A DNA stretch of 64,000 nucleotides from Mesorhizobium sp. LSJC280B00 (lineage in GTDB: Bacteria > Pseudomonadota > Alphaproteobacteria > Rhizobiales > Rhizobiaceae). Positions 18,502 through 27,086 of this stretch are shown here, in pieces (the stretch's first letter is position 1; each line of letters opens with the position of its first letter). Made by a program: the position numbers and the translations under genes. The notes beneath the pieces are model-generated. The model saw nothing but the letters and a program-made list of their open reading frames with translations, did not search any database and had not been told where the DNA came from. The DNA is taken from contig NZ_AYVL01000005.1 in assembly GCF_000502835.1 (NCBI RefSeq), positions 144,672 through 208,671 on the forward strand. The letters run 5' to 3'.

Positions 18502-19484
18502 GCGAAACGACTGTGAGTGGTCTCGCAGGCCGCATGCCGAAATTCCTCCGCCGCGCCGACCCGGCGGTGCTGACGGCGTTCGCCTGTATCGTGCTGCTGC
18601 TGTTCCTCGGCAGCCTCTATTCGCGCAGCTTCCTGTCGCCTGAATACCTTTTGCAGCAGCTCAAGGTGGCGTCGTTTCTCGGCGTCATCGCGACCGGCAT
18701 GATGCTGGTCATCCTGCTCGGCCAGATCGACCTGTCGGTGCCCTGGTCGGTGGCGGCCGGCGCCATGATGGCCTGCGCCGCGGCCGCATACGGTACCGTC
18801 GGCGTGGCGCTTGCCATTCCGTTCGGCATCTTCTGCGGTGTTCTGATCGGCATCGTCAACGGCATCGGCGTCGCCTATCTGCGCATTCCCTCGATGATCA
18901 TCACGCTTGCCACCAACGCCGTCGCGCAGGGGCTGATGGTGGTCTACACGGGCGGTTTCTCGCCGCAGGATTCGGCGACCGGTGCGATGCGCTATCTGGC
19001 GACCGGCTTTGCCGTTCCTGGCGTGCCCAACGCCGTCCTCATCTGGGCGCTGATCGGCGCCGCAATGGTGTTCGTGCTGACCCGCACCGGCTTCGGCCGC
19101 ACCGTCTACGGCATCGGCAATCGCGAGCGTGCCGCCTATCTTTCCGGCATCGATACAAGGCGCGTGGTGATGATCGCCTTTGCGGTTTCGGGCGGGCTCT
19201 CCGCCTTCGGCGGCGTGCTGTTGGCCGGCTATGCCTCCAAGGCGGCACAGTCGATGGGCGATGCCTATCTGCTGCCGTCGATCGCCGCGGTGGTGCTCGG
19301 CGGCACCTCGATCCTCGGCGGGCGCGGCTCCTATCTCGGCACCGTCGCCGGGGTAATCCTGATCACCCTCTTGCAGTCCATTCTCTCTGTCATGCAGATG
19401 CCGGAGGCGGGACGGCAGATCATCTACGGCGTCGTCATCGTAGCCATGCTGCTGCTCTATGGCCGCGCGCCGGCAAGCCGCTGA
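18498..19484 (+). CDS. Sugar-type ABC transporter permease 2
   Basis: A 328-residue BPD_transp_2 permease with its own conserved blocks (LLGQIDLSVPWSVAAGAMMA; VVLGGTSILGGRGSYLG). The GTG at 18498 overlaps the previous stop and has GGAG eight bases before it; an upstream in-frame GTG at 18489 is less likely. It is expected to pair with permease 1. Gluconokinase follows after only 5 bp. Confidence 0.92.
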   Translation: MSETTVSGLAGRMPKFLRRADPAVLTAFACIVLLLFLGSLYSRSFLSPEYLLQQLKVASFLGVIATGMMLVILLGQIDLSVPWSVAAGAMMACAAAAYGTVGVALAIPFGIFCGVLIGIVNGIGVAYLRIPSMIITLATNAVAQGLMVVYTGGFSPQDSATGAMRYLATGFAVPGVPNAVLIWALIGAAMVFVLTRTGFGRTVYGIGNRERAAYLSGIDTRRVVMIAFAVSGGLSAFGGVLLAGYASKAAQSMGDAYLLPSIAAVVLGGTSILGGRGSYLGTVAGVILITLLQSILSVMQMPEAGRQIIYGVVIVAMLLLYGRAPASR

Positions 19485-19489
19485 CCTGC

Positions 19490-20035
19490 ATGACCGGTCA
19501 AGACGTGGCATATAAGCCGGCGAGCACTGTTCGGACGACACCCGCCATCGTGGTGATGGGCGTCGCCGGCTGCGGCAAGTCGGTCGTCGGCGAAGCGCTT
19601 GCAGCGGCATTGGGCGCCGTCTTTATCGAAGGTGACAGGCTGCATCCGCCCGAAAACGTCGCGCGCATGGCGAGCGGCCAGCCGCTTACCGACGCGCTGC
19701 GCGAGGGCTGGCTCGACGCGATCGGCCAGCGGATGGCCGCGTCGGTCGCAAGCGGGCAAGGTGTGGTCGCCGCCTGCTCGGCGCTGAAGCGCAGCTACCG
19801 CGATCGCCTGCGCGGCTTTTGCCCGGATATCGTTTTCGTTTACCTGGAGATCGACCCGGCAACAGCAAAACAGCGCGTCGGCAATCGCAAGGGTCATTTC
19901 ATGCCGGCAAGCCTGGTCGACAGCCAGTTCGCCACGCTCGAGGCGCCAGCGGCGGACGAGGCGGCGATAACCCTGGATGGCACGCGTCCGGCCGCCGACA
20001 CCGTCGCGACTGCCTTGAGCCTGCTCGCGCGCTAG
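19490..20035 (+). CDS. gntK: Gluconokinase
   Basis: A 181-residue kinase of the GntK family that phosphorylates gluconate to 6-phosphogluconate in the cytoplasm (EC 2.7.1.12 by family). Seen are the P-loop GVAGCGKSVVG, the gluconate-binding block EGDRLHPPENVARMASGQPL, and GHFMPASLVDSQFATLE. The first 15 or so residues before the P-loop are longer than usual. It is the last gene of the transport unit, giving the best clue to the transported substrate. Its stop overlaps the convergent Rrf2 stop. Confidence 0.92.
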   Translation: MTGQDVAYKPASTVRTTPAIVVMGVAGCGKSVVGEALAAALGAVFIEGDRLHPPENVARMASGQPLTDALREGWLDAIGQRMAASVASGQGVVAACSALKRSYRDRLRGFCPDIVFVYLEIDPATAKQRVGNRKGHFMPASLVDSQFATLEAPAADEAAITLDGTRPAADTVATALSLLAR

Positions 20036-20481
20036 ATTTGCGACGTCAGTTCGACCGGGAAATCGTCATTGTCGGCGTCGCGCATGGCCGCGAGGCTGCG
20101 GTTGTCCAGCACCTCGGCGATCGCCTGCCGGACCTCCAGCATCATGTGCCGAACCTGGCAGGTCGCCTCGTCGCAATCCTCGCAGCGCTGGTATTGCGTG
20201 CGGCTGGCGCAGGGGATCGGCGCCAGCGGCCCGTCGAGGACACGCACGACATGGCCGATCTTGATGTCGGAAGCCGGCCGGGCAAGGCGGTAACCGCCTT
20301 CCTTGCCCTTGCGGCTCTGGACGAAGCCGGCGTTACGCAACTCGCCCAGGATGGCATCCAGGAATTTCTTGGGGATGTTATTGGCGACCGCAATGTCGTT
20401 GACGAATGCGAGCTGGCCGACCGGCAGGCCCGACAGATGCACGAGGGCCTTGAGGCCGTATTTGCCTTTTTTGGTAAGCAT
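20032..20481 (-). CDS. Rrf2-family transcriptional regulator with Cys cluster
   Basis: A 149-residue regulator. The Rrf2 winged helix-turn-helix is MLTKKGKYGLKALVHLS through KGKEGGYRLARPA. A cysteine set (PCASRT, then RCEDCDEATCQ) lies where IscR-type members bind an Fe-S cluster, with four Cys in about 25 residues. The start at 20481 fits the family's N-terminus; the open frame to 20604 does not. It lies beside a sulfate uptake locus, so it may sense sulfur or Fe-S status and control it, as CymR does in Firmicutes. The link is inferred from position. Confidence 0.88.
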   Translation of the reverse strand: MLTKKGKYGLKALVHLSGLPVGQLAFVNDIAVANNIPKKFLDAILGELRNAGFVQSRKGKEGGYRLARPASDIKIGHVVRVLDGPLAPIPCASRTQYQRCEDCDEATCQVRHMMLEVRQAIAEVLDNRSLAAMRDADNDDFPVELTSQI

Positions 20482-20682
20482 GCCCCGAGTCAACCCATGA
20501 AGCCCCAACCACCCGCGTCTGGCGGCTGTTTGTGTGCAAATCATGACGGTTTGATCACGCGAAGCCGTTCGCGAAAACAAGCCGTCCGTTCTCACGGTAG
20601 GCACAAACGCGTTGATTCTTTGTAACGTTTTGGACGGAATGCGCCCGGAAAGTGCCAGAAATCACCTTTCGCGGCGCGAAAG

Positions 20683-20707
20683 CAAAGAAGCCGGCAAAGC
20701 CGGCCTC
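20683..20707 (-). terminator. Probable terminator of the second sulfate-binding-protein gene
   Basis: Read on the minus strand, GCCGGC-TTT-GCCGGC forms a short GC hairpin, extended by an A-T and a G-T pair and followed by TTCTTTGCTTT. It starts about 25 bases after the stop at 20729. Confidence 0.5.
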
Positions 20708-20728
20708 TGTCAAAGTTGGAAGATCGCC

Positions 20729-21715
20729 TCAGCGGCTGCCATAAGTCTGGTCGAGCAGGCCGCCCGCTGCAAAGTGGTCGGCCTGGACCTTGGCCCAGCC
20801 GCCGAAGACGTCCTCCACCGTCAGCAGGCGGACGTCGGGAAACTCAGCCTTGTATTTGGCGGCGACCGCCGCGTCCCGGGCCCGCAGGCCGTTGCGGGCG
20901 GCGATGTCCTGGCCCTCCGGCGTATAGAGGAAGTCGAGATAGGTCTTGGCGAGATCGCGCGTGCCATGCTCGTCTGCAACGGTGTCGACGATCGCCACCG
21001 GAAATTCCGCCAACAGGCTGACCGAAGGCGTTACCTGCTCGAACTTGTCCTCGCCATACTCCTTGCGGACGCCGCGCGTTTCCGACTCGAAGGTGATGAG
21101 TACGTCGCCGATTTCGCGCTGCACGAAAGTGGTGGTCGCGGCGCGCCCGCCGCTGTCGAACACCGGCACGTTGTTGAACAGCTTGGTGACGAACTCCTTC
21201 ACCTTGGCGTCGTCGTCCTTGAAGGCTTCCTTGGCGTAGGCGGTGGCCGCGAGATAGGTGTAGCGTGCATTGCCGGAGGTTTTCGGATTGGGGAAGATCA
21301 CCTGGACGTCGTCGCGGACGAGGTCGTTCCAATCCTTGATGTGCTTCGGATTGCCGGCGCGCACCAAGAAGGAGGGCAGCGAATAGAAAGGCGAGGCGTT
21401 GTCGGGAAAGTCCTTCTGCCAGTCGGCGGAGATGAGGCCCTTGTTGACCAGGAAGTCGATGTCGATGACCTGGTTGAAGGTGACGACGTCGGCGCCGAGG
21501 CCTTCGGCGATGGCACGCGCCTGCGCCGAAGTTCCGGCATGCGACTGATCGATGGTCACACCGGGGTGCCCGGCGACGAACGCTTTGTTGACCTGCGCAA
21601 ACAGTTCGCGGCCGACATCGTAAGAGGCGTTCAGCAATCTGTGGGCCGACCAGGCTTGGGAGGATGCGAGGACCAGGCCGGCCAATGTGGCGACGCCAAG
21701 CAAAAATCGCTTCAT
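20729..21715 (-). CDS. Sulfate/thiosulfate ABC transporter substrate-binding protein (second copy)
   Basis: A 328-residue periplasmic protein with a Sec signal (MKRFLLGVATLAGLVLAS, cleavage likely at SAH). It shows the Sbp/CysP blocks LLNASYDVGRELF, QSHAGTSAQARAI, ADVVTFNQ and NPKTSGNARYTYLAA. The start at 21715 has GGAG nine bases upstream. It is separated from cysA by a decayed VapC region and is clearly paralogous to the binding protein at 25099, but the substrate-contact block differs (QSHAGTSAQ against QSHGGSGAQ). It may widen the oxyanion range. Confidence 0.92.
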   Translation of the reverse strand: MKRFLLGVATLAGLVLASSQAWSAHRLLNASYDVGRELFAQVNKAFVAGHPGVTIDQSHAGTSAQARAIAEGLGADVVTFNQVIDIDFLVNKGLISADWQKDFPDNASPFYSLPSFLVRAGNPKHIKDWNDLVRDDVQVIFPNPKTSGNARYTYLAATAYAKEAFKDDDAKVKEFVTKLFNNVPVFDSGGRAATTTFVQREIGDVLITFESETRGVRKEYGEDKFEQVTPSVSLLAEFPVAIVDTVADEHGTRDLAKTYLDFLYTPEGQDIAARNGLRARDAAVAAKYKAEFPDVRLLTVEDVFGGWAKVQADHFAAGGLLDQTYGSR

Positions 21716-21809
21716 GAAAACAGGCTCCAATGCCATGAGCTTAATGCCGGACCATAGCGGCAAGGCATCGTGCGCGACGAGGCACGCAGAGCGGCCGCTC
21801 CACGTTGTC

Positions 21810-21816
21810 GATAGAA
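21810..21816. promoter_or_regulatory. Shared GATAGAA motif upstream of second sulfate-binding-protein gene
   Basis: GATAGAA here, about 95 bp before the start at 21715, recurs in the same orientation before the first binding-protein gene (26165-26171). It is followed by AT-rich sequence (GAAATATT). It is a candidate regulator site only. Confidence 0.25.
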
Positions 21817-21887
21817 GAAATATTCCCGCTGTGGGCGATTTCTAGTTTTTTCTTTCAAGCAGAGTCTCAGGACAGCTTGGCAGCGGC

Positions 21888-22165
21888 GCCGATGCCGTCG
21901 GCGTTGCGTCAAGAAAAGATCAGCCAAGTTGCACAAGAAGGTCGAGGAATTGCTGGCTGAGATTCCCGTCTTGCCGCTCGATGTGCCGGTGGATGCCGAG
22001 TACGGCGCGATTCGCGCAGAACTGGAAGGCAGGGGCCAGACCATCGGCCAAAATGACCTTTTTATTGCTGCCCACGCCCGTGCGCTTGGAACTACCCTGG
22101 TGACCGCCGACACCGGGGATTTCAACCGGATCAAAGGCCTGAAGGTCGAGAACTGGCTGGTGTAG
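21888..22165 (+). pseudogene. C-terminal remnant of a VapC-type PIN-domain toxin
   Basis: From 21911 the frame reads KKRSAKLHKKVEELLAEIP and continues through GQNDLFIAAHARALG, LVTADTGDFNRI and VENWLV, the C-terminal half of a VapC PIN nuclease with the last two acidic residues. The N-terminal half, including the first catalytic Asp, is missing. A matching GVA is found two bases out of frame just upstream (21900-21908), suggesting a frameshift plus deletion. No VapB antitoxin is present. It is embedded between sulfate-uptake genes on the opposite strand. Confidence 0.75.
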
Positions 22166-22179
22166 CGCCTGATAGAGGA

Positions 22180-23220
22180 TCAAGCAGCCGGAAAAAGCTT
22201 CCAGCGCCGCGGCCGAAAAGCCACTCGAGTTTTCTGCGCCGCCGGATGGTCGACCGGCAATTCGATCTCGACCCGTTGACGTTCGCCGCCGATTTCGAGC
22301 TCGACCCGCCTGGTGCCGGCGACGCGGCGGCTGGCGGCGACCGTGCCGGCGATGCAGCCGTTGCATTCTTCCACCAGATCGACGTCGTGCGGGCGAAAGA
22401 ACAGCGTCGCTTCGCCTTGCGGTGCGTGCGGCGCGGAAAGCCCGATCGGCCGGTCCGCGATCCAGACCTGGCCGTCCTCGACCTTGACCGGAAGCGAACT
22501 CGATTCGCCGATGAAGCCGTAGACGAAGGGCGAGTTCGGAGTGTCGTAGATTTCGTCGGCGGTGCCGACCTGCTCGATGCGGCCCTGGCTCATCACCACG
22601 ACGCGGTCGGCAAGCTCCAGCGCCTCTTCCTGGTCATGGGTGACGAAGACCGTGGTGTGGCCGGTGGCGTCGTGGATGTCGCGCAGCCAGCGGCGCAGTT
22701 CGCGGCGCACCTGCGCATCGAGCGCGCCGAACGGCTCGTCGAGCAAAAGCACGGCCGGTTCGATCGCCATGGCGCGGGCCAGCGCCACGCGCTGGCGCTG
22801 GCCGCCCGAAAGCTGTGCCGGATAGCGTTTTTCCAGACCGGAAAGCTGAACGAGGTTGAGGAGTTCCGAGGCGCGGCGGCGGATTTCCTTCGCCGACGGG
22901 CGTGACGGCCCGTGCCGGACCTTGAGTCCGAAGCCGATATTGTCGGCGACCGTCATATGGCGAAACAGCGCGTAGTGCTGGAAGACGAAGCCGACATTGC
23001 GCTCCTGAATCGACTTTTGGGACGCATCCTCTTCGCCGAAGAAGATCTTTCCGCGGGTCGGCCGCTCCAAGCCGGCAATCAGCCTGAGCAGCGTCGTCTT
23101 GCCGGAACCGGAAGGTCCCAGCAGGGCGATCAGTTCTCCCGACTTGATGTCGAGCGAAACGTCGCGGAGGGCCGGAAACCGCTCAAACTCCTTGCGCACG
23201 TTGGCAACGCGAACTTCCAT
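22180..23220 (-). CDS. cysA: Sulfate/thiosulfate import ATP-binding protein CysA
   Basis: A 346-residue ATPase with Walker A GPSGSGKTT, signature LSGGQRQRVALARAM, Walker B LLLDEPFGALD and switch His (VFVTHDQEEAL). A C-terminal TOBE-like domain follows (LFFRPHDVDLVEE onward), as in CysA. It powers CysT-CysW. It is the last gene of the sbp-cysT-cysW-cysA set, but two palindromic repeats lie in the 131-bp gap after cysW. Confidence 0.94.
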   Translation of the reverse strand: MEVRVANVRKEFERFPALRDVSLDIKSGELIALLGPSGSGKTTLLRLIAGLERPTRGKIFFGEEDASQKSIQERNVGFVFQHYALFRHMTVADNIGFGLKVRHGPSRPSAKEIRRRASELLNLVQLSGLEKRYPAQLSGGQRQRVALARAMAIEPAVLLLDEPFGALDAQVRRELRRWLRDIHDATGHTTVFVTHDQEEALELADRVVVMSQGRIEQVGTADEIYDTPNSPFVYGFIGESSSLPVKVEDGQVWIADRPIGLSAPHAPQGEATLFFRPHDVDLVEECNGCIAGTVAASRRVAGTRRVELEIGGERQRVEIELPVDHPAAQKTRVAFRPRRWKLFPAA

Positions 23221-23240
23221 GCAAATCCCTTTTGTAGTTG

Positions 23241-23285
23241 ATGCATGCCGTTATCCCAAAACCGGTTCCCACTTTTGGGCGACAT
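23241..23285. repeat. Rhizobial palindromic intergenic repeat, copy 1
   Basis: A 45-bp element opening ATGCATGCCGTTATCCCAAAA and ending CTTTTGGGCGACAT. Its CCCAAAA and TTTTGGG parts pair to form a hairpin. It lies between cysW and cysA. Confidence 0.8.
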
Positions 23286-23299
23286 TAAATCTTTGTTTT

Positions 23300-23348
23300 A
23301 TGCATGTCGTTGTCCAAAAACCGCTACACACTTTTGGGCGACATGCAT
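23300..23348. repeat. Rhizobial palindromic intergenic repeat, copy 2
   Basis: A second copy starts 59 bp after the first. Its ends are an exact inverted repeat, ATGCATGTCG and CGACATGCAT. It ends 4 bp before the cysW stop codon. Confidence 0.8.
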
Positions 23349-23351
23349 TTG

Positions 23352-24236
23352 TCAGTGTCCGCGCGTCGCGGCGATCTCGGCGCCGTAGCGCATCTCGAGA
23401 AGTGTCTTCAAGACCAGCGTGACGAGCGCCAGGCCGGCAAGCAGCGAAGCGACGGCAAAGGCGGCGGCGGCATTGTACTCGTTATAAAGGATTTCGACAT
23501 GCAGCGGCATGGTGTTGGTCAGCCCGCGTATGTGGCCCGACACGACCGAGACGGCGCCGAACTCACCCATCGCGCGGGCATTGCACAGCAGCACGCCGTA
23601 GAGCAATCCCCATTTGACGTTGGGCAACGTCACGTACCAGAACGCCTGCCAGCCATTGGCCCCGAGCGACAGGGCAGCCTCCTCGTCGCCATTGCCCTGT
23701 TCCTGCATCAGCGGGATCAATTCGCGGGCGACGAAGGGGAAGGTGACGAAGACGGTGGCCAGCACGATGCCCGGCACGGCAAACAGGATGACGATGCCAT
23801 GCGCCTTGAGCCAGGCGCCGAGCAGGCCTTGCGCGCCGAACAGAAGTACATAGACCAGGCCGGAAATGACCGGCGAGACCGAAAAGGGCAGGTCGATGAG
23901 TGTGGTCAGGAACGCCTTGCCCTTGAACTCGAACTTGGCGATCGCCCATGCGGCGGAGATGCCGAAAGTCACATTGAGCGGCACCGAGATCGCCGCGACC
24001 AGAAGCGTCAGGCGGATCGCCGAGCGCGTGTCCGGTTCGCTCAGCGCCTGTGTGTAGGCCTCGATACCTTTGGCGAAAGCTTCCTTGAAGACGATGATCA
24101 GCGGCAGGAGCAGGAAAATGCCGAGGAAGGCAAAGGTCACGATCATCAGCACGGTTCTCGCCGTGCGGCTCTCGGTCACCGCCGGCGACTGGCTTTCATG
24201 GTGCGGCGCGTAGGATTTGATCTCCGGGTCAGCCAT
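23352..24236 (-). CDS. cysW: Sulfate ABC transporter permease CysW
   Basis: A 294-residue inner-membrane permease with six hydrophobic helices after a short cytoplasmic N-terminus. The EAA loop reads EEAALSLGANGWQAFWYVTLPNVKWGLLYG. The conserved NARAMGEFGAVSVVSGHIRG identifies CysW. Its ATG overlaps the cysT stop by 8 bases, so the two are translated together. Confidence 0.94.
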   Translation of the reverse strand: MADPEIKSYAPHHESQSPAVTESRTARTVLMIVTFAFLGIFLLLPLIIVFKEAFAKGIEAYTQALSEPDTRSAIRLTLLVAAISVPLNVTFGISAAWAIAKFEFKGKAFLTTLIDLPFSVSPVISGLVYVLLFGAQGLLGAWLKAHGIVILFAVPGIVLATVFVTFPFVARELIPLMQEQGNGDEEAALSLGANGWQAFWYVTLPNVKWGLLYGVLLCNARAMGEFGAVSVVSGHIRGLTNTMPLHVEILYNEYNAAAAFAVASLLAGLALVTLVLKTLLEMRYGAEIAATRGH

Positions 24237-25080
24237 AGCGCTTGCGGCTCCAGGTCTGCACCAGGTTGATGACCAGCAGCATGACGAAGGACAGCGCCAG
24301 CATGATCGCCGCTATCGCGGTCGCCGCGGCGTAATTATATTCCTCCAGCCGGATGACGATCAGAAGCGGCGCGATCTCGGATTTGAACGGCAGGTTGCCG
24401 GCGATAAAGATGACGGAACCGTACTCGCCGACGCCGCGCGCGAAGGCCAGCGCGAAACCGGTGACGATGGCAGGCGCCAGTCCGGGTAGTAGAACGCGGC
24501 TGATGATCTGGAAGCGATTGGCGCCGAGCGTGGCGGCCACTTCTTCTACCTCCTTGTCGATCTCCTCCATGATCGGCTGCACGGTGCGCACGACGAAGGG
24601 CAGACCGATGAAGACCAGCGCGATGACGATGCCGAGCGGCGTATACGCGACCTTGATGCCGAGCGGCGTCAGCAGGCTTCCGATCCAGCCATTCGGTGCG
24701 TAAAGCGTGGTCAGCGCGATGCCGGCAACCGCCGTCGGCAGCGCGAAGGGCAGGTCGACCATGGCATCGGCGATGCGGCGGCCTGGAAAGCTGTAGCGCA
24801 CCAGCACCCACGCGACGATCGTGCCGAAGACGACGTTGACGGCGGCGGCAATGAAGGCGGTGCCGAAGCTGATTTCAAGCGCGTTGATGGTGCGGCGGTC
24901 GGTGACGATCGCCCAGAAGTCGGTCCAGCCGAGCGCCGCCGAGCGCCAGATCAGCCCGGACAGGGGAATGAGGATGATGAGGGTGAGGTAGGCAAGCGAG
25001 AAGCCGAGCGTCAATCCGAAACCCGGAATGACGCTCGGCTGCCTGAATCGCCACCCCGCCTTGGCGGGTGCTGTGGTCAT
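24229..25080 (-). CDS. cysT: Sulfate ABC transporter permease CysT (CysU)
   Basis: A 283-residue permease with about six hydrophobic helices. The CysT blocks are VDLPFALPTAVAGIALTTLY, the EAA loop EEVAATLGANRFQIISRVLLP and ARGVGEYGSVIFIAGNLP. It partners CysW. The gene starts 18 bp after the upstream binding-protein stop, indicating one transcript. Confidence 0.94.
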   Translation of the reverse strand: MTTAPAKAGWRFRQPSVIPGFGLTLGFSLAYLTLIILIPLSGLIWRSAALGWTDFWAIVTDRRTINALEISFGTAFIAAAVNVVFGTIVAWVLVRYSFPGRRIADAMVDLPFALPTAVAGIALTTLYAPNGWIGSLLTPLGIKVAYTPLGIVIALVFIGLPFVVRTVQPIMEEIDKEVEEVAATLGANRFQIISRVLLPGLAPAIVTGFALAFARGVGEYGSVIFIAGNLPFKSEIAPLLIVIRLEEYNYAAATAIAAIMLALSFVMLLVINLVQTWSRKRYG

Positions 25081-25098
25081 GTCGTCCTGATCTAAATG

Positions 25099-26127
25099 CT
25101 ACTGGGCCGGTTTGTAGATCTGGTCGAATATACCACCATCGCCGAAATGATAAGGCTGTGCCTTCTTCCAGCCGCCAAAAAGCGGGTCGTCGATGGTGAT
25201 CAGCTTGATCTCAGGCAGCTTGGCCAAGTCCTCCGCCGGCACCAACTCGGGCTTCGAAGGGCGATAATGGTTTTTGGCGATGAGCGTCTGGCCTTCCTTG
25301 GAATAGAGATAGCTCAGATAAGCTTCGGCAACTTTCCGCGTGCCTTTGGCGTCGACATTAGCGTCGACCACGGCGACCGGCGGCTCGGCCAGGATCGAGG
25401 TCGGCGGGTAGACGATGTCGAAATTGTCGGCGCCGAACTCGTCGAGCGCCAGATAGGCCTCGTTTTCCCAGGCGAGCAGCACGTCGCCCAGCCCTTTTTG
25501 CGCGAAGGTCACGGTTGCGCCGCGCGCACCGGTGTCGAGAACCGGGACATGCGCATAGAGATTGCCGACGAATTCCTTGGTCTTGGCCTCGTCGCCGCCA
25601 TCCTTGGCGCTGGCGTAGGCCCAGGCGGCGAGATAGTTCCAGCGCGCACCACCGGAGGTCTTGGGATTCGGCGTGATCACCTGGACGTCGTCCTTGACCA
25701 GATCGCCCCAGTCATGGATGCCCTTGGGGTTTCCCTTGCGGACGAGAAAGATGATGGTCGAGGTGTAGGGCGCCGAATTGTTTTCGAATTTCGTCCGCCA
25801 GTCGGGATTGATCCTCTTCGCTTTCGAGACAATGGCGTTGATATCGCCTTCGAGCGCCAGCGTCACCACGTCGGCGTCGAGGCCGTCGATCACGGCGCGA
25901 GCCTGCGCGCCCGACCCGCCATGCGACTGCTGGACGGTGACCGTCTCGCCTGTCTCGGCCTTCCAGTGGGCGGTGAAGGCCTCGTCGAATTGCTTGTAGA
26001 GCTCACGCGTCGGATCATAGGACACGTTGAGAATGGTGGTGTCGGCAAACGCGAAACCGAGCGTGCCGAACTGGACAGACGTGGCGACCAGTGCGCCGAG
26101 CAGTTTCCTGAAATGAGGTTTGGTCAT
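25099..26127 (-). CDS. sbp: Sulfate-binding periplasmic protein (first gene of the sulfate operon)
   Basis: A 342-residue receptor with a Sec signal ([20 protein letters not shown] to FAFA). Sbp blocks are [34 protein letters not shown] and [19 protein letters not shown]. The start at 26127 has GGAGG five bases upstream. It leads the operon sbp-cysT-cysW-cysA. The QSHGGSGAQ block is the one associated with sulfate coordination in this family. CysP and Sbp cannot be separated with certainty by eye. Confidence 0.93.
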   Translation of the reverse strand: MTKPHFRKLLGALVATSVQFGTLGFAFADTTILNVSYDPTRELYKQFDEAFTAHWKAETGETVTVQQSHGGSGAQARAVIDGLDADVVTLALEGDINAIVSKAKRINPDWRTKFENNSAPYTSTIIFLVRKGNPKGIHDWGDLVKDDVQVITPNPKTSGGARWNYLAAWAYASAKDGGDEAKTKEFVGNLYAHVPVLDTGARGATVTFAQKGLGDVLLAWENEAYLALDEFGADNFDIVYPPTSILAEPPVAVVDANVDAKGTRKVAEAYLSYLYSKEGQTLIAKNHYRPSKPELVPAEDLAKLPEIKLITIDDPLFGGWKKAQPYHFGDGGIFDQIYKPAQ

Positions 26128-26151
26128 TTCCGCCTCCGTTGAACTCGCGCC

Positions 26152-26175
26152 AAATCTACCGAATTGATAGAATTT
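26152..26175. promoter_or_regulatory. Imperfect dyad with GATAGAA motif upstream of sbp
   Basis: AAATCTA and TAGAATTT form an imperfect dyad about 25-48 bp before the sbp start, overlapping the GATAGAA motif (26165-26171) shared with the second binding-protein gene. It could bind the nearby Rrf2 protein. The remaining DNA to 26345 is AT-rich leader with no gene seen. Confidence 0.35.
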
Positions 26176-26345
26176 AGATGCATTCAATGTTGCCTTTTTT
26201 GGCCTATTGAAGCAATTTTTCGCCTAGTTTCGGCGATGCGAGAAACTATTTTCCCGCATGGACCATGATCGCGCTCCCGACGCAATTATCTAGAGACGGC
26301 TAGCTCTTCGGCAATGGCTGCGTCGCGCCCGAAGGTTTCGGCCGG

Positions 26346-27077
26346 CTATTCGGCGGTAACGGGAAAGTTGAAGCGCTCTTTTGGAAACGGCTCGTTCTCC
26401 AGCGTGAAGTGCCACCATTCGCGGGCGTAATTCTTGAAGCCGCGGGCACGCATCGCCTCGACAAGCCTTTTGCGGTTAGCCGCCGCTTCACTGGCTATCG
26501 GTCGGTGAGCCGTTTCGCTCGCTGGATCGAAACAGTCGAAACCCGTGCCGAAATCGAGCGTGTCGGCATCGGTCGCGCCGCAGGCCGGTTTCGGAGCGCT
26601 CTTGCGGTCGGCTCGCGCGATCGCGACATCGACCGTCGATCCGCGCGAATGGGTGGACAGTTCGCCGATATAGCCCTTGGGGATGAGATCCTTGCGCTTG
26701 ACCTTTGGGTACCATTGCGGGTCCGGTGGTCCACTCGTTTTTGTCCAGTCACCCATGTCGGAGACAGCCCGCGCAGGGCGATAGCAGTCGAACACGACCA
26801 GCGTCAGCCCTTCGGCGGCAATCGCTTTCTGCACTGCCGAAAGCGCTTGCGCCGCTTGCCTGGTGAGGACGCATACCGGCGCATCGTAGCCGCTTACCTT
26901 GCGATGCAGGAAATTTTCGAGGCCGGCATAGCGGATATCCTGCCGGATATTGGGATCGATGTCGGCTAGCCGAACAAAGCTGGCGGGCAGCGCGTCAGCA
27001 CACGCCGAGAAAGTACCGGCGGCCGAAAGCAAGACGTAAAACACAATCCCCTGAATCACCTGCCGGAAATTATTCAA
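26346..27077 (-). CDS. D-Ala-D-Ala dipeptidase (VanX/DdpX-like, peptidase M15D)
   Basis: A 243-residue exported protein: an N-terminal hydrophobic signal (IVFYVLLSAAGTFSACA) precedes the M15D domain. The zinc site is visible as THSRGSTVD (His and Asp) and EWWHF (catalytic Glu and third ligand His), with FDCYRPARAV as the substrate Arg region. It hydrolyses D-alanyl-D-alanine dipeptide and may recycle wall fragments in the periplasm. It follows pbpC by 9 bp, closing a cell-wall operon. A possible lipobox (FSAC) in the signal would make it a lipoprotein. Confidence 0.9.
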   Translation of the reverse strand: MNNFRQVIQGIVFYVLLSAAGTFSACADALPASFVRLADIDPNIRQDIRYAGLENFLHRKVSGYDAPVCVLTRQAAQALSAVQKAIAAEGLTLVVFDCYRPARAVSDMGDWTKTSGPPDPQWYPKVKRKDLIPKGYIGELSTHSRGSTVDVAIARADRKSAPKPACGATDADTLDFGTGFDCFDPASETAHRPIASEAAANRKRLVEAMRARGFKNYAREWWHFTLENEPFPKERFNFPVTAE

Positions 27078-27086
27078 GGGAAACTT

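Noticed and set aside
23241..23348. CRISPR array
   Set aside because: Only two palindromic copies, no unique spacers of regular length and no cas genes; this matches a rhizobial intergenic repeat.
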